DNA from: M55B118 sp964501715
GTDB lineage: Bacteria > Bacillota_I > Bacilli_A > Izemoplasmatales > Izemoplasmataceae
NCBI GenBank assembly: GCA_964501715.1
Contig: CAZCTR010000005.1
Span: 1-64,000, forward strand
Direction of reading: 5' to 3'
Length of the DNA stretch: 64,000 bases
Shown: one piece after another, positions 60,493 to 64,000 of the stretch
Position numbering within the stretch: position 1 is the stretch's first letter
Layout of the letters: every line of letters begins with the position of its first letter
Notes under the pieces: generated by a model
Told to the model about the DNA's origin: nothing
The model's database searches: none
What the model saw: the letters and a program-made list of their open reading frames with translations, nothing else
Made by a program: the position numbers and the translations under genes

Positions 60493-60769
60493 AGAAAACA
60501 AAGATACTCACCAACCCGCCTCCATTGTCGAGACCGAGGTCGGGACGTTTGAAATCATTAAGAATTATCGGGATGCTTTTGAAACAAAGGCGTTCACTGA
60601 ACGGTACGTGAAGTATTTCGACCAATACCCCTACATCGTCGGCGACATCAGCGCCGATATGCTCAGGTTGAAAGGGTTCAATGCCAACAACGAGCAGAAA
60701 ATTTATGATTACCTGATGGAATCCGCAACACCCAATGCACCGTATTTCATTTTGAAACGCATCAAATAA
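60479..60769 (+). CDS. YutD-like protein (DUF1027)
   Basis: 96 residues. Seen: FEIIKNYRDAFETKAFTERY, YPYIVGDISADMLRLKGF, and the final ATPNAPYFILKRIK, which match the YutD/DUF1027 family in order and spacing. Function not established in the family. The start is the ATG at 60479, overlapping the PspC gene end. YutI-like and PgpA genes follow, a neighbourhood also seen in Bacillus (yut genes). Confidence 0.88.
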   Translation: MTDSEENKDTHQPASIVETEVGTFEIIKNYRDAFETKAFTERYVKYFDQYPYIVGDISADMLRLKGFNANNEQKIYDYLMESATPNAPYFILKRIK

Positions 60770-60849
60770 AACGATTTTGTTTAGCGTTTTTCACCCTTTC
60801 ATCCGTGGTTTCATGTATAATGCTACATGGATAAGAGAGGTGTAATCCT

Positions 60850-61083
60850 ATGGATGAAAAAGAAATTGAGAGAAAAGCTGAAGAAGTGATCAACAAGATA
60901 AGACCCTATATCAACCGGGATGGTGGCGACATAAAATTCGTCAAATACGAGGACGGTATCGTTTATGTGCAGATGCTGGGTGCATGTGTCGGTTGCGCAG
61001 CCATCGATACCACGCTTACTGACGGTGTTGAAGCCATCATGCTAGAGGAAGTGCCTGGTATCATCGGAGTAGAACAGGTCTGA
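60850..61083 (+). CDS. NifU C-terminal domain Fe-S protein
   Basis: Seventy-seven-residue NifU-C (Nfu) protein: INKIRPYINRDGGDIKFVKY and the cluster motif GACVGC (CxxC). It carries or transfers iron-sulfur clusters. TATAAT at 60816-60821 with a short leader gives it its own promoter; AGAGGTG precedes the ATG. TtcA-like protein (5.3 kb) is a possible Fe-S client in this window. Confidence 0.94.
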   Translation: MDEKEIERKAEEVINKIRPYINRDGGDIKFVKYEDGIVYVQMLGACVGCAAIDTTLTDGVEAIMLEEVPGIIGVEQV

Positions 61084-61096
61084 GGAGGCGTTATTT

Positions 61097-61615
61097 TTGA
61101 ACCCATCTAAAGAGACCCATCGCCTCAATGATCTGAAAACGCGAAAGATCGTTGTGGACAAACTGGAAAAAAGGGGCGCAACCTTGGAGGATATCGCCAA
61201 AATCACCTTTGACCTTCAAGGCAAATACATCCCCTCTCTCACTTTGGACATGTGCCTTGAGCACGTGGAGAAAGTGGTCATGAAACGCGAAGTCCAAAAC
61301 GCCGTTTTGACCGGTTTGGAACTCGACCGTCTCGCCGAGGAAGGGCAAGTCGAGGAACCCCTCAGAAGCATGCTGCTTGAGGACTACGGCCTTTACGGCA
61401 TAGATGAAGTCTTAGCGCTTGCGATTGTGAACGTCTACGGCTCTATCGGATTCACGAATTTCGGGTATGTCGACAAAATCAAACCCGGCATCATAAAATC
61501 CGTCGACCAGGCCGGAAAACGGGATGGAAAATGCAACACATTCCTGGATGATATTGTCGGCGCAATCGCTTCTGCTGCTGCCAGTAGCGTTGCGCATCGT
61601 TACGCAGAAAAGTAA
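61097..61615 (+). CDS. pgpA: phosphatidylglycerophosphatase A family (PgpA/YutG)
   Basis: 172-residue member of the PgpA family that dephosphorylates phosphatidylglycerol phosphate. Visible stretches: KTRKIVVDKLEKRGATLEDI, LLEDYGLYGIDEVLALAIVN, YGSIGFTNFGYVDKIKPGII, and DDIVGAIASAAASSVAHRY. Start is TTG (61097) eight bases after GGAGG. Unlike E. coli PgpA it has no strong membrane helices; it matches the soluble Gram-positive YutG type. Closely follows the NifU-C gene. Confidence 0.87.
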   Translation: MNPSKETHRLNDLKTRKIVVDKLEKRGATLEDIAKITFDLQGKYIPSLTLDMCLEHVEKVVMKREVQNAVLTGLELDRLAEEGQVEEPLRSMLLEDYGLYGIDEVLALAIVNVYGSIGFTNFGYVDKIKPGIIKSVDQAGKRDGKCNTFLDDIVGAIASAAASSVAHRYAEK

Positions 61616-61617
61616 GG

Positions 61618-61645
61618 GGAATTCCGTTTTGGAATTCCTTTTTTT
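61618..61645 (+). terminator. terminator after pgpA
   Basis: Two GGAATTCC arms (61618-61625, 61631-61638) with a five-base loop, followed by seven T. Confidence 0.88.
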
Positions 61646-61646
61646 G

Positions 61647-61655
61647 TGGTATACT
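61647..61655 (+). promoter_or_regulatory. extended -10 promoter for the S1 protein and pgi
   Basis: TGG-TATACT with no clear -35; leader of about 25 bases to the start at 61685. Activity inferred. Confidence 0.6.
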
Positions 61656-61684
61656 GAAACATAGCTTGAAAAGAGGTATGTTTT

Positions 61685-62062
61685 ATGAAAAAAGGCGATA
61701 TCGTTCAAGGTGAAGTCACCGCTTTGAAACCCTATGGGGCCTTTGTGAAAATTGATGATCACACGACCGGCATGGTGCACATTTCGGAAATCAGCCACCG
61801 CTATGTCAAGGATGTGTCGCAACATCTGAAAGTCGGTGAACTCTACAATTTCGAGGTCCTATCGTTCGAAGAGGATGGAAAAGTCAATCTTACAATGAAA
61901 AAAAGGAAACCCAAGAGAAAACGGATGAACATCCATCTCAAGGATGGATTCCTTCCCCTTCGCAAGAGACTCAACCAATGGATCAGCACTTACAGGAAAA
62001 AGACGTATAAAGAAGAGAAACAAACCGACAATGAGGAGGATGGTTCCCATGATCAACATTGA
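61685..62062 (+). CDS. S1 RNA-binding domain protein (YugI/CvfD-like)
   Basis: 125 residues: one S1 domain (residues 1-75, KKGDIVQGEVTALKPYGAFVKI, GMVHISEIS, then GKVNLTMKK) followed by a very basic region and an acidic end. It resembles the general stress protein 13/CvfD group that binds ribosomes or RNA. pgi follows, overlapping by 14 bases; in Bacillus yugI also lies near pgi. RNA target unknown. Confidence 0.88.
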   Translation: MKKGDIVQGEVTALKPYGAFVKIDDHTTGMVHISEISHRYVKDVSQHLKVGELYNFEVLSFEEDGKVNLTMKKRKPKRKRMNIHLKDGFLPLRKRLNQWISTYRKKTYKEEKQTDNEEDGSHDQH

Positions 62063-63383
62063 TCTCACCTACGCTTCCGAGCCCTATCAGAAGGCTTTGG
62101 AAAACGGCGGGTTGCAACGTATCGAACAAGCTCACGAAAAACTTGTGAACGCCACAGGAGAGGGAAACGAATATCTGGGATGGCTTGATCTTCCGGACCG
62201 GATGCGGCCGACCCTGAAGGCTTTTGAAAGTGCGGCAAAGACTATCCGCGACCAAAGCGATTACCTTTTGGTCATCGGCATAGGCGGGTCCTATCTCGGT
62301 GCCAAGGCGGCAATCGAGGCGTTGAACCCCTATTTCAACCAGAAAGTGGGGGTGGAAGTCCTTTTCGCGGGACACCACATCTCCGGAGAATACATGGCCG
62401 ACCTTGCTGATTTCCTCAAGGATAAACGCTTCTCGATCAACGTCATCAGCAAATCGGGCACGACCACGGAACCTGCCATCGCTTTCAGGTTTTTCAGACG
62501 TCTCCTCGAAGATCAGATTGGAAAAGAAGCGGCAAAAAGCCGCATTTTCGTCACGACTGACGCCGCGAGAGGCGCACTTCGGGAACTTGCGGACAATGAA
62601 GGCTTCACATCTTTCGTCATTGCGGATGATGTGGGGGGACGCTATAGCGTGCTAAGCCCCGTGGGGCTCCTTCCCATTGCTGCTTCTGGCATCGATATCC
62701 GGGCCATGATCCAAGGGGCAACCGATGCCAAGCTTGACCTCAGGAAACAAGATGCTTCCAACCCCGCTTATCAGTATGTGCTCACCAGGAATCAATTGTA
62801 TGAGGACGGGAAGAAAATCGAGATGTTCGTCCATTACGAACCCAAGCTGCATTTCCTTGCGGAATGGTGGAAACAGCTGTTCGGGGAGAGTGAGGGCAAG
62901 GATGGAAAAGGCCTTTTCCCCGCCAGCGCAGGGTTCACGACAGACCTGCATTCCCTCGGGCAGTATATCCAGGAAGGCGAGCGACATCTTTTTGAGACGG
63001 TTCTCGACATTAAAACACCCGTGCGGTCCATGACCGTCGAGAAGGATGACGAGAATCTCGACAAGCTCAACTACCTTGCCGGAAAGTCTGTCGACGATGT
63101 CAACAAGGGCGCCATGCACGCCACCTTGCTCGCACATCACGACGGGGGAGCGCCGAGTATTGTGATTACGCTTGATAAGCTTGATAGTGAAGCCTTTGGA
63201 TACCTTGTGTTTTTTTACGAAATGAGCTGCGCGCTTTCAGGTTACCTTCTCGGAGTCAATCCGTTTGACCAACCAGGGGTCGAAGCCTACAAGCGCAACA
63301 TGTTCGCGTTGCTTGAGAAACCCGGCTTTGAGAATGAAAGTGAAGCCATCAAGAAACGCATTTCCGATAAAAAAACACGTTGA
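62049..63383 (+). CDS. pgi: glucose-6-phosphate isomerase
   Basis: Interconverts glucose 6-phosphate and fructose 6-phosphate. 444 residues from the ATG at 62049 (GGAGG upstream), the usual Bacillota length. Seen: VIGIGGSYLGAKAAIEAL, INVISKSGTTTEPAIAFRF, GGRYSVLSPVGLLPIA and the active-site Glu region SEGKDGKGLFPASAGF. The frame is open further upstream only inside the S1 gene. Terminator stem overlaps its stop. Confidence 0.97.
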   Translation: MINIDLTYASEPYQKALENGGLQRIEQAHEKLVNATGEGNEYLGWLDLPDRMRPTLKAFESAAKTIRDQSDYLLVIGIGGSYLGAKAAIEALNPYFNQKVGVEVLFAGHHISGEYMADLADFLKDKRFSINVISKSGTTTEPAIAFRFFRRLLEDQIGKEAAKSRIFVTTDAARGALRELADNEGFTSFVIADDVGGRYSVLSPVGLLPIAASGIDIRAMIQGATDAKLDLRKQDASNPAYQYVLTRNQLYEDGKKIEMFVHYEPKLHFLAEWWKQLFGESEGKDGKGLFPASAGFTTDLHSLGQYIQEGERHLFETVLDIKTPVRSMTVEKDDENLDKLNYLAGKSVDDVNKGAMHATLLAHHDGGAPSIVITLDKLDSEAFGYLVFFYEMSCALSGYLLGVNPFDQPGVEAYKRNMFALLEKPGFENESEAIKKRISDKKTR

Positions 63384-63403
63384 CCCCATGGTCACGTGTT
63401 TTT
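63371..63403. terminator. bidirectional terminator after pgi
   Basis: Arms AAAAACACGTTGACC and GGTCACGTGTTTTT with one bulged T, loop CCAT, followed by more T. The pgi stop is inside the left arm. Confidence 0.85.
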
Positions 63404-63407
63404 TTCA

Positions 63408-64000
63408 TCACTTGGCGAGTTGGTCCAAAGTGTTCCAATCAAATACTTTGAAATAAGCCTTTTTTTCGGTGCCCCTGGCTTCTATCGTGCGCGTTTTGGG
63501 GAAAGTCTCCCCGTCGCATTGGGCGATCTGTGGTGTGAACATGGAAGCTTTCACGTGTCGTGCCTTCTTCATGAAGACGTATTTTTTCAGTTTCTTATGA
63601 AGACCGAAATAGACACTCATGAAAACCAGGAACAGCATCGGTTTGGAAAGACCGTGGACGACTACGACTTCGAAATGTTTGTCGTTCAGTCTCGCATCCG
63701 GTGCGAGACGCATGCCTCCGCCTATGAATTCCCCGCTGTTGATGTTGACGAGATGGGCTTTTTTGAAGGTGTGGAGCTCTCCATCGACCAAGACTTCCAT
63801 ATACGTCGGTGAGTATGTCCAGAAACTTTTGAGCGTGTTCCAGAAATAATTGAGCTTCCGTTTGTTCTTGGCGAGATTCACACGGTGTGCGATGAGGCCG
63901 TCTATGCCCATTCCGGCACCATTCATGAAATACCTGTGTCTCGATCCGTATTCCATACGGTTCACCTGTTGGTGTTTGGGTCTTTGTTTCTTCAGAGACC
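63408..64000 (-). CDS. diacylglycerol kinase family lipid kinase, C-terminal part
   Basis: Runs off the right edge of the window; the frame stays open through base 64000, so the 5' end is missing. The visible 197 residues cover the second half of a YegS/DagK-type kinase: SRHRYFMNGAGMGIDGLIAH, FKKAHLVNINSGEFIGGGM, LAPDARLNDKHFEVVVVHG, and the end QIAQCDGETFPKTRTIEARG. The C-terminal beta domain matches the 15 kb homologue in plan. The catalytic GGDGT motif lies outside the window. Confidence 0.85.
   Translation of the reverse strand, partial: SLKKQRPKHQQVNRMEYGSRHRYFMNGAGMGIDGLIAHRVNLAKNKRKLNYFWNTLKSFWTYSPTYMEVLVDGELHTFKKAHLVNINSGEFIGGGMRLAPDARLNDKHFEVVVVHGLSKPMLFLVFMSVYFGLHKKLKKYVFMKKARHVKASMFTPQIAQCDGETFPKTRTIEARGTEKKAYFKVFDWNTLDQLAK

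Overview
The window is an origin-proximal segment of a bacterial chromosome. It carries the oriC core and its flanking genes: rpmH and dnaA diverge at about 30 kb, and dnaA is followed by dnaN, an S4-domain gene, recF, gyrB and gyrA. Gene order (ribosomal/YidC cluster, dnaX-ebfC-recR, rnmV-ksgA-ispE-spoVG-prs, pth-mfd), two T-box riboswitches and Bacillota-type families (KhpB/Jag, YutD, PpaX, Lit, SpoVG) point to Bacillota. TGA is used as a stop (dnaA, gyrA, recF) and Trp is TGG, so this is genetic code 11 and not Mycoplasma/Spiroplasma. The places where glmU (between spoVG and prs) and cdaR-glmM (after dacA) usually sit lack exactly those genes. That fits, but does not prove, a wall-less or wall-reduced deep lineage such as the Acholeplasma/Izemoplasma type. 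Base composition looks moderate, with AT-rich intergenic regions.

Layout. 0.1-3.9 kb (minus): small membrane protein, dnaX, ebfC, recR, small membrane protein. 3.9-8.8 kb: mnmE, a TtcA-like tRNA thiolase, then an operon with an unknown small protein, NfeD, RDD and an SPFH paraslipin. 8.8-11.3 kb: asnS with an Asn T-box, and a second RDD protein. 11.3-17 kb (minus): pta, a lipid kinase, rnmV, ksgA, ispE, spoVG, prs, with a near-perfect parS site and a second parS-like site. 17.1-18.2 kb: ppaX and a HIT protein. 18.3-28.3 kb (minus): pepA, serS (Ser T-box), gyrA, gyrB, recF, S4 protein, dnaN. 28.3-30.2 kb: dnaA flanked by the two halves of oriC. 30.2-36.4 kb (plus): rpmH, rnpA, yidC, jag, pth, mfd. 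36.4-42.3 kb (minus): membrane protein, then a compact shikimate operon (aroA, aroB, aroC, chorismate mutase, fused aroE-aroK, aroQ). 42.5-50.4 kb (plus): one-carbon genes fhs, folD and glyA, with an M32 carboxypeptidase, a flavin reductase, a Lit-like protein and glnA. 50.5-56.4 kb: hslO, dusB, hflX and a B12-dependent ribonucleotide reductase. 56.6-63.4 kb (plus): dacA with a GdpP-like sensor lacking DHH, 5-formyl-THF cyclo-ligase, ispD, ispF, PspC, YutD, NifU-C, PgpA, S1 protein, pgi. The window ends in a truncated second lipid kinase.

How the genes fit together: replication initiation and clamp loading, tRNA modification and charging, MEP isoprenoid synthesis (ispD/E/F), folate one-carbon flow (fhs, folD, glyA, cyclo-ligase), aromatic precursor synthesis and c-di-AMP signalling. 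Most genes on both sides of oriC run away from it, as expected for the leading strand; the aro operon and the hslO/hflX/nrdJ block are the main exceptions on the right arm. A 100-N assembly gap interrupts glyA. No CRISPR array, insertion sequence, tRNA or rRNA gene was seen.
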